Of a stretch of 64,000 nucleotides of DNA, positions 56,791-64,000 are shown piece by piece. This DNA is from JAMXLO01 sp041487355 (GTDB taxonomy: Bacteria; Pseudomonadota; Alphaproteobacteria; Acetobacterales; Acetobacteraceae): positions 29,037 through 93,036 of the forward strand of contig JBGPND010000002.1 of the NCBI GenBank assembly GCA_041487355.1, read 5' to 3'. A program made the translations under genes and the position numbers. The notes under the pieces were generated by a model. That model saw only the letters and a list, made by a program, of their open reading frames with translations. It searched no databases and had not been told where the DNA came from. The first letter of the stretch is position 1. Each line of letters starts with the position of its first letter.

Positions 56791-58821
56791 TCAGCGAGCC
56801 GCAAGCGAGGCGGACGCCGCGGACGCGGGCAACACGGAGGCGCCGACCACGGGGGAAGCCGGCAGAGCGGCTTCATGGCGCGGATCGCGCGTGATCGGCC
56901 GCGCCGGTGGCAGCGTGGTCGCGGGAACCGTCAGGCCCGGCTTCGCCGGCAGAACGGCAGGCTTGCCCGCGGCTTCCGGTGCGGCGACCGTCATCGGACC
57001 ACGCGGCGCACCGCCCGGCCGGGCCGGCTGCAGCGGGATATACAGCGCCTGGTTGATCGCCGGAGCGTCCTGGATGTCCGGCAGCAGGCCAAGCATCGGG
57101 CCGATCCGTGCGATCACCCGTCCGGCCGCCGGGGCGGACACCCAGCCGGCGGTCGAATAGCCGTAGGTGCTTTTGTTGCCGTGCGGTTCGTCCACCATCA
57201 TGTACACCGCATAGCGCGGTGCGTTCATCGGGAACACGCTGGTGAAGGCCGCGACGTTGAAGCTCTCCTTGAAGCCGCGCTTGTAGCCGTGCTTGCCGAC
57301 CTTCTCCGCGGTCCCGGTCTTGCCGCCGGGATAGTAGCCAGCCACTTCGGCCTGCTTGCCGTAGCCGTCGGTGACCACGAGGCGCATCAGCTTGCGCATC
57401 GTGTCCGACGTCGACTGCTGCATCACCCGAACCCCTTCCGGCCGCTCGCCTGGGGGCAGAGCGAGGATTGTCGGGCGCACCAGCACGCCGGTGGCGACCG
57501 CCGCGGTGCCGCGCACCACGTGCAGCGGCGACACCGAAATGCCGTGGCCGAACGCCACGGTCAGCGTCACCACCTGCTTCCAGGCGGCGGCGGACTGAAC
57601 GATCGGCAGTCCCGCCTCCGGCATCTCGATGCCGATGCGGGCGAACATGCCCATCGACTTGAGCCAGGCGCGCTGGCGCTCCCCGCCCACGGTATCGGCG
57701 ATATGCGCCGCGCCGAGGTTGGAGGAAAAGGCGAGCACCTCCGGCAGATAGAGCCAGCGGTGCTTGCCCTCGAAGTCGGTGATGGTGAAGCGGCCGATCT
57801 GGATCGGGCGCGAGGCATCGAACTGATCCCAGATATGCACGATGCCGGAATCCAGCGCCATCGACGTGGTCTGCAGCTTGAACGTGCTGCCAGGCTCGTA
57901 CATGCCGGTCACCGCGCGGTTGAAGCGATCATCGGCCGGCGCGGTGCGGAATTCGCTGGCCTCGTAGTCGGGCAGGCTGACCATCGCCAGCACCTCGCCC
58001 GTGTTCACGTCCATCACGATGCCGCAGCCGCCGATGGCCTGGAAGAACTCAATTGCCTTGGACAGTTCGTCGCGCACCACCGCCTGCACGCGGACGTCGA
58101 TCGACAGCCTGAGCGGCGAGCCGTCGCTGAACAGGCGCTGATCGAAGTATTTCTCAACGCCGGCGACTCCGTGTTCGTCGACATCGGCGCCGCCCAGCAC
58201 CTGAGCGGCCGTTCGGCCCATCGGGTAGTGCCTCTGCTCGGTCGGGCGGAAGTCGATGCCCGGAATGCCGAGGCCGTTGATTGCCAGCTCCTCGCGCGGG
58301 GTGATCTGACGCTCGAGATAGACGAACTGCCGCTTGGTATCGGACAGGCGCGCACGCGCGGTCGCCTCGTCGATGCGCGGCAGCACCTGCTTCAGCCGGT
58401 GCGCGGCCTCGGCGGGATCGATGATCTGCCGCGGATCGGCGAACAGCGCGACGGTGGGGAGCGAGATTGCCAGAATCTGGCCGTTGCGGTCGGTGATCAT
58501 CGCGCGTTGGGCGAGCGACGTCACTTCCGTCTTTGGTGCCGCGAACAGCGCCGCGATCGGCTTTTCCGGCCGGTGCGGCGAAAGCGGCTGCAGGATGGTC
58601 GCATCGGCGAGCTTGGCGATCACGGCGAGGAACAGCAGGCCGAACCCGAAGGCGGCATAGACCAGTCGGGAGCGCGTCTTCTCCAGGGCGGCGCGGCGCA
58701 GCAGGTCCGGTTCGGTGATGCGCACGGTCTCCATGCGCGGCACGGCGTCGGCGCGCGCCGCGCCCAAACGCTGTGCGGGCGTGCCACGCGGAACCGAATC
58801 GGGGGGCGGTGCTTCGCTCAT
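56791..58821 (-). CDS. ftsI: Septal transpeptidase FtsI (PBP3)
   Basis: FtsI crosslinks septal peptidoglycan with FtsW. The 676-residue protein has a cytoplasmic start, one helix (about 53-72), a pedestal domain with MITDRNGQILAISLPTVALF, and a transpeptidase domain with all three motifs: S312-TFK (PGSTFK), S366-SN (AFSSNLG) and K501-TG (GGKTGTAEK). After about residue 600 comes an unusually long tail rich in proline and alanine, probably disordered. The start lies three bases after the ftsL stop. Confidence 0.96.
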   Translation of the reverse strand: MSEAPPPDSVPRGTPAQRLGAARADAVPRMETVRITEPDLLRRAALEKTRSRLVYAAFGFGLLFLAVIAKLADATILQPLSPHRPEKPIAALFAAPKTEVTSLAQRAMITDRNGQILAISLPTVALFADPRQIIDPAEAAHRLKQVLPRIDEATARARLSDTKRQFVYLERQITPREELAINGLGIPGIDFRPTEQRHYPMGRTAAQVLGGADVDEHGVAGVEKYFDQRLFSDGSPLRLSIDVRVQAVVRDELSKAIEFFQAIGGCGIVMDVNTGEVLAMVSLPDYEASEFRTAPADDRFNRAVTGMYEPGSTFKLQTTSMALDSGIVHIWDQFDASRPIQIGRFTITDFEGKHRWLYLPEVLAFSSNLGAAHIADTVGGERQRAWLKSMGMFARIGIEMPEAGLPIVQSAAAWKQVVTLTVAFGHGISVSPLHVVRGTAAVATGVLVRPTILALPPGERPEGVRVMQQSTSDTMRKLMRLVVTDGYGKQAEVAGYYPGGKTGTAEKVGKHGYKRGFKESFNVAAFTSVFPMNAPRYAVYMMVDEPHGNKSTYGYSTAGWVSAPAAGRVIARIGPMLGLLPDIQDAPAINQALYIPLQPARPGGAPRGPMTVAAPEAAGKPAVLPAKPGLTVPATTLPPARPITRDPRHEAALPASPVVGASVLPASAASASLAAR

Positions 58822-58824
58822 GAC

Positions 58825-59535
58825 CTAGCCTCCGCCACCGTTGCCCACCCATTGGGATGCGCTGACCGGCATCGGCTGCGGTGGCGGCGCCGCCACGCCG
58901 CGGGCCATGCCGAGGGCCGAACCGACAAGCTGGCCAGACGGAGGCTGCGCCGCCAAGGAGGCGGGGACGATCCGAGGCGGCGCCGGACGCGGCAGGTCAG
59001 CCGCAATGACGGGGCGGAATACCGGGGATTGCGGCCGTGCCGGAGGAACCTCCGCGAGCACCGGGCGCGGCGGGGGCGGCTTGTGCTCGGCGATGCGCGG
59101 CGGCCCAGCGGCGGCGAGGCTGACGGGTTTGGCGGGAGGGGACGGCGGCGCGATTGCGACCGGTGCGGGACGCTGCGGCTCCTCCAGCTGCGCGGGCGCC
59201 TCGGCAACCGGCACTGCGGCGGGCTCCCGCGGGACGGGCTCGGGAGCGCGGACTGCAGGCAGCCGGCTGTCGAGCTCCGCCATGCTGGTGAACTGACCCG
59301 GTGCCACCGTCTTCAGGCTGAGGAACTGATCGGCCAGTGCCTGCAGACGCTGGGGATCGTTCAGCAGCGTCCACTCGGCGTGCATCACGCGCGTCTGTTC
59401 GCGCAGGGCGTCCGTGGCGTGCACGGTCTTCTCGATCTCCCGGTCGAGCACCTGCACCCGATGCTTGGACTGGTAAACATAGAGACCGGAGCCGCAGGCC
59501 AGCAGGAAGCAGACGCAGGTGACCGGATGGATCAT
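58825..59535 (-). CDS. ftsL: Cell-division protein FtsL with long proline-rich tail
   Basis: FtsL bridges FtsQ and the FtsWI enzyme. Residues 4-20 form the membrane helix (VTCVCFLLACGSGLYVY), and 21-75 the coiled coil with VQVLDREIEKTVHATDALRE, followed by the conserved LNDPQRLQALADQFLSLKTV. This is the size of a normal FtsL, but the protein continues to 236 residues with a tail of proline, alanine and valine (about 95-236). Such a tail would lie in the periplasm. The start overlaps the rsmH stop by four bases. The identification relies on position and layout as much as on sequence. Confidence 0.88.
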   Translation of the reverse strand: MIHPVTCVCFLLACGSGLYVYQSKHRVQVLDREIEKTVHATDALREQTRVMHAEWTLLNDPQRLQALADQFLSLKTVAPGQFTSMAELDSRLPAVRAPEPVPREPAAVPVAEAPAQLEEPQRPAPVAIAPPSPPAKPVSLAAAGPPRIAEHKPPPPRPVLAEVPPARPQSPVFRPVIAADLPRPAPPRIVPASLAAQPPSGQLVGSALGMARGVAAPPPQPMPVSASQWVGNGGGG

Positions 59536-60503
59536 GGCGCGGTCACCGAGATTGTTCGCTCGAGCGAGCGCAGACGGGCACTGCGCGCACGCGGATTGGC
59601 GGCGGTCTCCGCCGGACCAGGACGCAGCGGCCGGGCGGTCAGCAGCCGGAATCGCGGTGCCGGACGGGCGGCAAGCCCGCGCGGATCGTGGCGCGACGGT
59701 GCGGGCGACCGGCCTGCCGCCTCGCCCATGAAGCGCTTGACGATGCGGTCCTCCAGCGAATGGAACGACACGACGACCAGCCTCCCACCGGGGGAAAGCA
59801 GCCGGCTGGCCTGATCGAGCGCCCGCTCGATTTCGCCCAGTTCGTCGTTCACCCAGATGCGCAGCGCCTGGAAGCTGCGCGTCGCGGGATTGATGCCGGA
59901 ACGGTCGGGTGGGAGCACGCCGCGGATGATCGAGGCGAGGCGCGCTGTCGTCGTGATCCCCGGGTCACGCCCGGGGACCGCCTCCGCGCGCGCGGCGACG
60001 ATGGCGCGCGCGATCCGACGCGATGCGCGTTCCTCGCCGAATTCGAACAGCAGGTCGGCAAGCTCGCGCTCCGGCAGAGAGTTGACCAGATCGGCCGCGG
60101 TCGGGCCGGTGCGGTCCATGCGCATATCGAGCGGACCGTCGCCGCGGAACGAAAACCCGCGCGCCGGATCGTCGAGCTGGTAGGAGGACACGCCGACATC
60201 CAGCACGACGCCGTCGAGCGCCGTCACATCGTGCTCCGCCAGCAGTTCGAGCATGTTGCCGAACCGGCCGTGGATCAGGTGCAGCCGGCCGGGAAAGCGG
60301 GCGGCGAGGCTGGCCCCGCGCGCGATCGCGTCGGGATCGCGATCGATCGCCCACAGCGTGCAGGGCGCCGCCTCCAGGATCGCCTGCGCGTAGCCGCCGC
60401 CGCCGAAGGTGCCGTCCAGGTAGACGCCACCCGCGCGCGGAGCGAGCATGCGCAGCACCTCGGGCAGCATGACGGGAACATGGGACGGCATGGGACTGCT
60501 CAT
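59532..60503 (-). CDS. rsmH: 16S rRNA (cytosine-1402-N4)-methyltransferase RsmH (MraW)
   Basis: RsmH methylates N4 of C1402 in the ribosomal P site. The 323-residue protein has HVPVMLPEVLRMLAPRAGGV, the SAM motif DGTFGGGGYAQAILEA near residue 30, LDVGVSSYQLDDPARGFSFR near 98 and the C-terminal VVSFHSLEDRIVKRFMGE. Near residue 178, EAVPGRDPGITTT has about six residues more than the related EAPITTT, from a small GC palindrome at 59956-59978. The start at 60503 overlaps the mraZ stop by four bases; ATGs at 60491 and 60482 are alternatives. Confidence 0.95.
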   Translation of the reverse strand: MSSPMPSHVPVMLPEVLRMLAPRAGGVYLDGTFGGGGYAQAILEAAPCTLWAIDRDPDAIARGASLAARFPGRLHLIHGRFGNMLELLAEHDVTALDGVVLDVGVSSYQLDDPARGFSFRGDGPLDMRMDRTGPTAADLVNSLPERELADLLFEFGEERASRRIARAIVAARAEAVPGRDPGITTTARLASIIRGVLPPDRSGINPATRSFQALRIWVNDELGEIERALDQASRLLSPGGRLVVVSFHSLEDRIVKRFMGEAAGRSPAPSRHDPRGLAARPAPRFRLLTARPLRPGPAETAANPRARSARLRSLERTISVTAP

Positions 60504-60970
60504 TGCGCCGGAATCGCTGGCAGCGTGAACGCATGCGCGCGCGCCCGCTCGCGTGCCTCCGACCGGCGGCGTTCGGCCGCACCCGGTTCCCAGATCTGGA
60601 AGATGCGGCCAAGGCCCATGAACACCACGGCGTCGGTCAGGCCGGCGTAGGCAACCAGCGAATCCGGCAGGACGACGCGGCCTTCCTTGTCGGCCTCCAC
60701 CGGGAAGGCATCCGCGTACAGCGATGCGGCCAGGTCGTCGTGCTCCTGGCTGAACAGGTTGAGCCGGTTCAGCGGTTCCGACAGGGCCTCGAACTCCGCT
60801 GTCGGCCAAGCCTCGATGCAGGGGTGCTGGTGCGATGGGCGCAGCACCAGATGCGTGCCGTTGCCATTGCTGGCGCCGCGTGCCTTGAGCGCGCCGCGAA
60901 ACGGTGCCGGAACGGAGACGCGGCCCTTGGCGTCCAACCTGTTCTGGTGGGTGCCGAGGAAATGGGTCAT
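60500..60970 (-). CDS. mraZ: Transcriptional regulator and cluster leader MraZ
   Basis: MraZ is the AbrB-like DNA-binding protein that represses the dcw promoter in several bacteria. The 156-residue protein has two SpoVT/AbrB-like repeats, each with the DxxGR motif: RLDAKGRVSVPAPFR near residue 11 and VEADKEGRVVLPDSL near 95. The start at 60970 gives the standard THFLGTHQNRLD; an upstream extension to 61018 is not family-like. Tandem GGG boxes at 61123-61162 are its candidate operators. Confidence 0.95.
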   Translation of the reverse strand: MTHFLGTHQNRLDAKGRVSVPAPFRGALKARGASNGNGTHLVLRPSHQHPCIEAWPTAEFEALSEPLNRLNLFSQEHDDLAASLYADAFPVEADKEGRVVLPDSLVAYAGLTDAVVFMGLGRIFQIWEPGAAERRRSEARERARAHAFTLPAIPAQ

Positions 60971-61097
60971 CCTGCCCGGATCGCCTTTCCCGCTGGACGA
61001 ACGGCATCCGCCGTTCATCCCAGTCGCCCGGCAGGAATGTCGAATGGAGTGCGATCGAAGCGAGCTGCCTGCCTGTCACCCGGTTCCGATCGACCCA

Positions 61098-61163
61098 TGG
61101 GATGAACCAGATCGTTCTTCCCTGGGATGACACGGGATAGCATGGGAAATTATGGGCCGTCAA
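61098..61163 (-). promoter_or_regulatory. Candidate MraZ boxes and promoter of the dcw cluster
   Basis: Four direct repeats with the pattern (T/C)GGGN6 lie head to tail with an exact 10-base period at 61123-61162; a fifth, TGGGATGAAC, is at 61098. MraZ is known to bind TGGG-type direct repeats spaced by about ten bases. On the minus strand TTGACG (61158-61163) could be a -35 whose spacer would be covered by the boxes. The repeats read on the plus strand, opposite to mraZ; this orientation needs checking against known sites. Confidence 0.6.
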
Positions 61164-61344
61164 AGGGATTTGCCGGTTCTATAGATGTTGCGCGCAGAAT
61201 TTTTGTGGTTTCGTCAACAGCTTAGGGTCGCTGGCCGAGTCTGGTCGCGGCAATTCTGCTGATCACAAGTATATCGCCGGCACTGATTCCGGTTTCGTTC
61301 TTCATATGGATGAATCTGTGGATAAGCGCCCCGCGGCTGGGAAG

Positions 61345-61741
61345 GCTGCCAGACGGCCTGTAAGCCGGGTTCTGTCCGCACCGAAGTGCGGGACGACCAT
61401 TCCTCTGGGACGCGCCTCGCGGCGCGCCTCGCGCGACCAACCCGGGCGGCGGAGCGGGAACGCTCCTGTGCCTTGCGGCACCGCCGCCCCTATTCGGTCT
61501 TGCTCCCGGTGGGGTTTACCCTGCCACCCCTGTTGCCAGGGGCGCGGTGCGCTCTTGCCGCACCGTTTCGCCCTTGCCCGCGGGATGCCTTGCAGCTCTT
61601 GCGCGGGCGGTTTGTTTTCTGTGGCACTTTCCCTAGGGTCGCCCCCGCCGGCCGTTAGCCGGCACCGTATTCCCGTGGAGCCCGGACTTTCCTCTATCCC
61701 CGGGTCAAGCCCAGGGGCAGCGGCCGCCCGGCCGTCTGGCA
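61345..61741 (-). ncRNA. rnpB: RNase P RNA, bacterial class A
   Basis: Transcribed on the minus strand. The 5' end (61730-61740) and 3' end (61348-61358) pair through GCCAGACGGCC and GGCCGTCTGGC to form helix P1. The conserved 5' core AGAGGAAAGTCCGGGCTCC lies just inside, the GGGAAAGTGCCACAGA core near 61620, and the 3' core CAGAGGAATGGTCG and ACAGAACCCGGCTTA near 61370-61400. Length, about 397 bases, is typical. It matures the 5' ends of tRNAs together with RnpA. The ends are set by the P1 helix and could shift by a few bases. Confidence 0.93.
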
Positions 61742-61823
61742 GGCAACAAGTGTGGGGAGCAGAGCCGAAGGTCAAGAAGAAGTAAGCAAGGTTCCACACC
61801 GAGATCACGCGGGCGTCGGAGCA

Positions 61824-62561
61824 TCAGGCGAGCATCCTGACAAGCCGCCGCACGCCAAGCAGCCGCGCGAGGGTTCCGGCGTCAGCCTGGCCGGTGATCG
61901 CCTCGGGGCGCCAGTGGCGCTGAAAGGCGCGCAGCACTGTGGCCAGCGCTGGATCGATCGCGCCTTCTGGCGCCACGCGATAGCCGATTTCGGCAAGGGC
62001 CGCGCGCACATCGCGCAGGGAGGCGGCATCGCGCACCGCGCCGGTCGTGCCGAGGTCCGGAATGTCCTGCGGCCACAGGCCGACGCCGTTCTGCGCCAGG
62101 CCCCGCCAGTCGAATTTCTCGCCCGGGTCCTCCTTGCGGTCGGGTGCGACGTCGCTGTGCCCGACGATGTTGCGCGCGGGGATTGCGCGGCGCGACAGGA
62201 TGGCGAGGCAGAGATCGCACACCACGGCAAGCTGCAGCACCGGAAAGTCGCGATAGCCCCATTCGTGGCCCGGATTGACGATCTCGATGCCGATCGAGCG
62301 CCCGTTGAGTTCGGTGTAGCCGCGCCAGTACGACACGCCGGCGTGCCAGGCGCGCCTCTCCTCCGGCACGAGACGGAGCACGCTGCCGTCCTCGTCCACG
62401 ACATAGTGCGAGGACACGCGCGCTGCGGGATCGCGCAGCCGATCGATCGCCTCCCGCGCACTCCGCATGCCGGTGTAATGCAGGATCAGCGTGTCGATCG
62501 GCACGCCAGACGGCCGGTCATCCTGGTTCGGGCTTGCCAACTCGCGAATGCGAAGGGTCAC
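61824..62561 (-). CDS. N-acetylmuramoyl-L-alanine amidase, AmpD type, with peptidoglycan-binding domain
   Basis: The 245-residue protein starts at a GTG overlapping the upstream gene's stop by four bases. The Amidase_2 domain (about 15-165) has the zinc residues in IDTLILHYTG and IVGHSDVAPDRKEDPGEKFD; SIGIEIVNPGHEWGYRDFPV is characteristic of the AmpD/AmiD branch. The C-terminal part, AIDPALATVLRAFQRHWRP, is a peptidoglycan-binding domain. There is no signal peptide, so a cytoplasmic role in cleaving recycled anhydro-muropeptides is likely, though an exported AmiD-like role cannot be excluded. Confidence 0.9.
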   Translation of the reverse strand: MTLRIRELASPNQDDRPSGVPIDTLILHYTGMRSAREAIDRLRDPAARVSSHYVVDEDGSVLRLVPEERRAWHAGVSYWRGYTELNGRSIGIEIVNPGHEWGYRDFPVLQLAVVCDLCLAILSRRAIPARNIVGHSDVAPDRKEDPGEKFDWRGLAQNGVGLWPQDIPDLGTTGAVRDAASLRDVRAALAEIGYRVAPEGAIDPALATVLRAFQRHWRPEAITGQADAGTLARLLGVRRLVRMLA

Positions 62562-63337
62562 AAGCCCCGCTCGCGCTTGATCCGGTCCCACGCGGCGTTG
62601 ATGAGCGCCACCTTTTTGTTCGCGCGGGCGATGAATTCGGCTGGCACGCCGCGGGCGGCCAGGCCGTCGGGATGATTCTCCCGCATCAGCCGCTTCCAGG
62701 TGGCGCGGATTTCCTCGGCACTCGCCGAGCGCGACACGCCGAGCACCGTGTATGCGTCCGGTTCGTCGGATGCTGGCCGACGCGGCGTCGCGCCGCGCGC
62801 ACGGTCCCAGGCGACCTGATCGAGGCCGAAGCCGCGATGCGCGCGGGAAAGGAAGTCGAGTTCGCGGCCGTTCACCGGCCCGTCGGCCCGTGCGATCACG
62901 AACAGCGCGGCGAGCACATCCTCCAGCATGCCGCGGGTGTCGGCAAACGCCTCGCCGAGCTGCACGGCGTAACCCTCGAAGCCGTCGGCACTGTCGCGGG
63001 CCTGGTCGAACAGGCGGCCGATGCCGCCCACAGCCTCCGGCGGGATGCGGAATTGACGCTTGAACGCGTCGATCTCCTCGCGCTTCACCAGCCCGTCGCA
63101 TTTGGCGAGCTTGGCCGACAGCACGACGACGCAGATGGCAAAGAGCTGGTCGCGCCGGTTGAACATCGCGGCGACGCGCGCCGGGTTCCACGCCACCTGC
63201 GGGCCGAACGGCATACGCAAGTTGGGCACCGCGCCGGAATCGGCCGCGTGGCCGAGTGCCGCGCCGACCACCGCACCCACCGGGCCGCCCATGGCAAAGC
63301 CCGCGACCCCGCCGATGATCTTGCCCCAATATCCCAT
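62558..63337 (-). CDS. DjlA-like protein: TerB-type domain plus C-terminal J domain
   Basis: The 259-residue protein has a glycine-rich hydrophobic start (MGYWGKIIGGVAGFAMGGPV), a TerB/DjlA-type helical domain around 65-170 (CDGLVKREEIDAFKRQF, then RADGPVNGRELDFL) and a J domain from about 193 with YTVLGVSRSASAEEIRATWK and the HPD motif in RENHPDGLAARG. It matches the DjlA co-chaperone layout, which stimulates DnaK. ATG 63337 with AAGGGCGGG upstream is the likely start; the GTG before it is the alternative. The amidase gene is coupled to it. Confidence 0.88.
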   Translation of the reverse strand: MGYWGKIIGGVAGFAMGGPVGAVVGAALGHAADSGAVPNLRMPFGPQVAWNPARVAAMFNRRDQLFAICVVVLSAKLAKCDGLVKREEIDAFKRQFRIPPEAVGGIGRLFDQARDSADGFEGYAVQLGEAFADTRGMLEDVLAALFVIARADGPVNGRELDFLSRAHRGFGLDQVAWDRARGATPRRPASDEPDAYTVLGVSRSASAEEIRATWKRLMRENHPDGLAARGVPAEFIARANKKVALINAAWDRIKRERGL

Positions 63338-63384
63338 CACCCGCCCTTACCACGCGCTGGTTGACGCGGGCAAAACACGAGCGG

Positions 63385-63432
63385 CCCCCGCTCCCCGCCT
63401 GCTCGGGGACAAGCTTCGCGGGGGTGACGATG
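63385..63432. repeat. Imperfect dispersed palindrome between two minus-strand genes
   Basis: CCCCCGCTCCCCGCC and GCTTCGCGGGGGTGACG form an imperfect palindrome of a kind that recurs in the window. It lies between the VOC gene's stop (63440) and the start of the DjlA-like gene. Confidence 0.55.
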
Positions 63433-63439
63433 GTACTGG

Positions 63440-63982
63440 CTACAGCCGCAGCAGCGAGCGGTCCCGCACCGTTGTGTCCTGGCCGACGACAGGATCGGCG
63501 ATCGCCGCCTCCAGGCTGGTGGCAGCTTTCCACTCCTCGGGCGGCCGTACCCGGCCTTCGCTGCCGATCTGGTCGATGCCCCAGTAGATCTCCAGGTTGT
63601 GCCCGTCGGGGTCGCAGAACTCGAGGGCGAGCTGCACGCCGGCGCGGCGGCGGCCTTCGAAATGGATCGGCACGTCATGCCGGCGCAGGTGGTCGCGTGC
63701 CCGGATCACCTCGTCCAGCGTGGATACCTCGAATGCCATGTGATGCAGGCCGCCCTTCGGGGACTGGCCCTCCGGCAACGGGAACAGCGCAACGCCGTGA
63801 TGATCGGCGCTGCAACGCAGGAACACGACGCCGCCGGGCAGCACGTTGCTGCTGTAGACGTCGGAAATGCTGAACCCCATCACCTCGGTGTAGAATTTCG
63901 CCGAGCGTTCGAGGTCCTTCACGTAGAGAGCGACGTGGCCGATCTTGTTGCAGCGGAACGGCATGCCCTGCGGGCGATGCAT
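63440..63982 (-). CDS. VOC family protein (glyoxalase/extradiol dioxygenase fold)
   Basis: The 180-residue protein has two beta-alpha-beta-beta-beta modules of the vicinal oxygen chelate fold. Metal-binding candidates fit the 2-His-1-carboxylate pattern: H16 in IGHVALYVKD, H80 or H81 in GLHHMAFEV and E131 in FCDPDGHNLEIYW. VOC enzymes include extradiol dioxygenases, glyoxalase I and fosfomycin-resistance proteins; this sequence is closest in layout to catechol-2,3-dioxygenase-like proteins. A C-terminal extension from about 143 is of unknown role. ATG 63982 is used; ATG 63964 is possible. Confidence 0.85.
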   Translation of the reverse strand: MHRPQGMPFRCNKIGHVALYVKDLERSAKFYTEVMGFSISDVYSSNVLPGGVVFLRCSADHHGVALFPLPEGQSPKGGLHHMAFEVSTLDEVIRARDHLRRHDVPIHFEGRRRAGVQLALEFCDPDGHNLEIYWGIDQIGSEGRVRPPEEWKAATSLEAAIADPVVGQDTTVRDRSLLRL

Positions 63983-64000
63983 ACGGCTGACTGCTTGAAC

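Noticed and set aside
56266..59814. 1,182-codon plus-strand frame opposite murE, ftsI and ftsL
   Set aside because: Antisense shadow of well-supported genes. The translation is arginine- and histidine-rich and matches no family.
61317..61325. Perfect DnaA-box sequence TGTGGATAA next to rnpB
   Set aside because: It is a single nine-base match without a cluster of boxes, an AT-rich unwinding region or dnaA/parA genes nearby, so it gives no support for an origin.

Overview
The window is GC-rich, gene-dense DNA that most resembles an alphaproteobacterium of the order Rhodospirillales, probably the family Acetobacteraceae. The evidence is the alphaproteobacterial pair fliX/flgI facing each other across a sigma-54 type promoter, a DksA of the single-cysteine type, UPF0262 and DUF983 proteins, an FtsL with a long proline-rich tail, and a complete division and cell-wall (dcw) cluster running from mraZ to ftsZ and followed by lpxC, bamD, recN and ligA. 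The assignment rests on gene content only.

Layout. 1-4 kb: the 5' part of an unrecognised protein, a luciferase-like monooxygenase, a DUF29 protein and dksA. 3.6-5.9 kb: flagellar genes fliX, flgI, flgJ and a flgN-like gene. 6.0-11.9 kb: a tightly coupled plus-strand run that starts with a RibD-type reductase, an SRGTE-type dehydrogenase, a divergent 6-carboxytetrahydropterin-synthase-like protein, a glycosyltransferase and a methyltransferase (a likely uncharacterised pterin-type pathway), then otnK and otnC for four-carbon acid sugars. 12-15.7 kb: a lysine/alanine-rich histone-like protein, then prpD and prpC of propionate breakdown. 15.9-20 kb: a hydantoinase-type amidohydrolase, an N-carbamoyl amino-acid hydrolase and a hydantoin racemase. 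20-26 kb: DUF983, UPF0262, mtnA, a four-gene polar-amino-acid-type ABC importer and a DUF2272 lipoprotein. 26.5-35.7 kb: rhodanese, cysteine synthase, DUF2189, a broken oxidoreductase, a DUF2235 hydrolase, remnants of a peptide-binding protein, a fused ABC exporter and a small gene split by a mobile element. 35.7-63 kb, all minus strand: ligA, recN, bamD, lpxC, then the dcw cluster up to mraZ, RNase P RNA, an ampD-like amidase, a DjlA-like J-protein and a VOC protein.

The dcw genes mostly overlap by 1, 4 or 13 bases and should be translated together; their products make lipid II and assemble the septum. The most striking non-coding feature is the load of palindromic repeats. At least a dozen sit in intergenic spaces, one lies in frame inside the ABC exporter gene, one supplies the end of the DUF29 gene, one splits a signal-peptide gene with a TA duplication, and a 290-base composite separates murB from ddl inside the dcw cluster. 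No tRNA, 16S/23S/5S rRNA, CRISPR array or transposase gene was seen.
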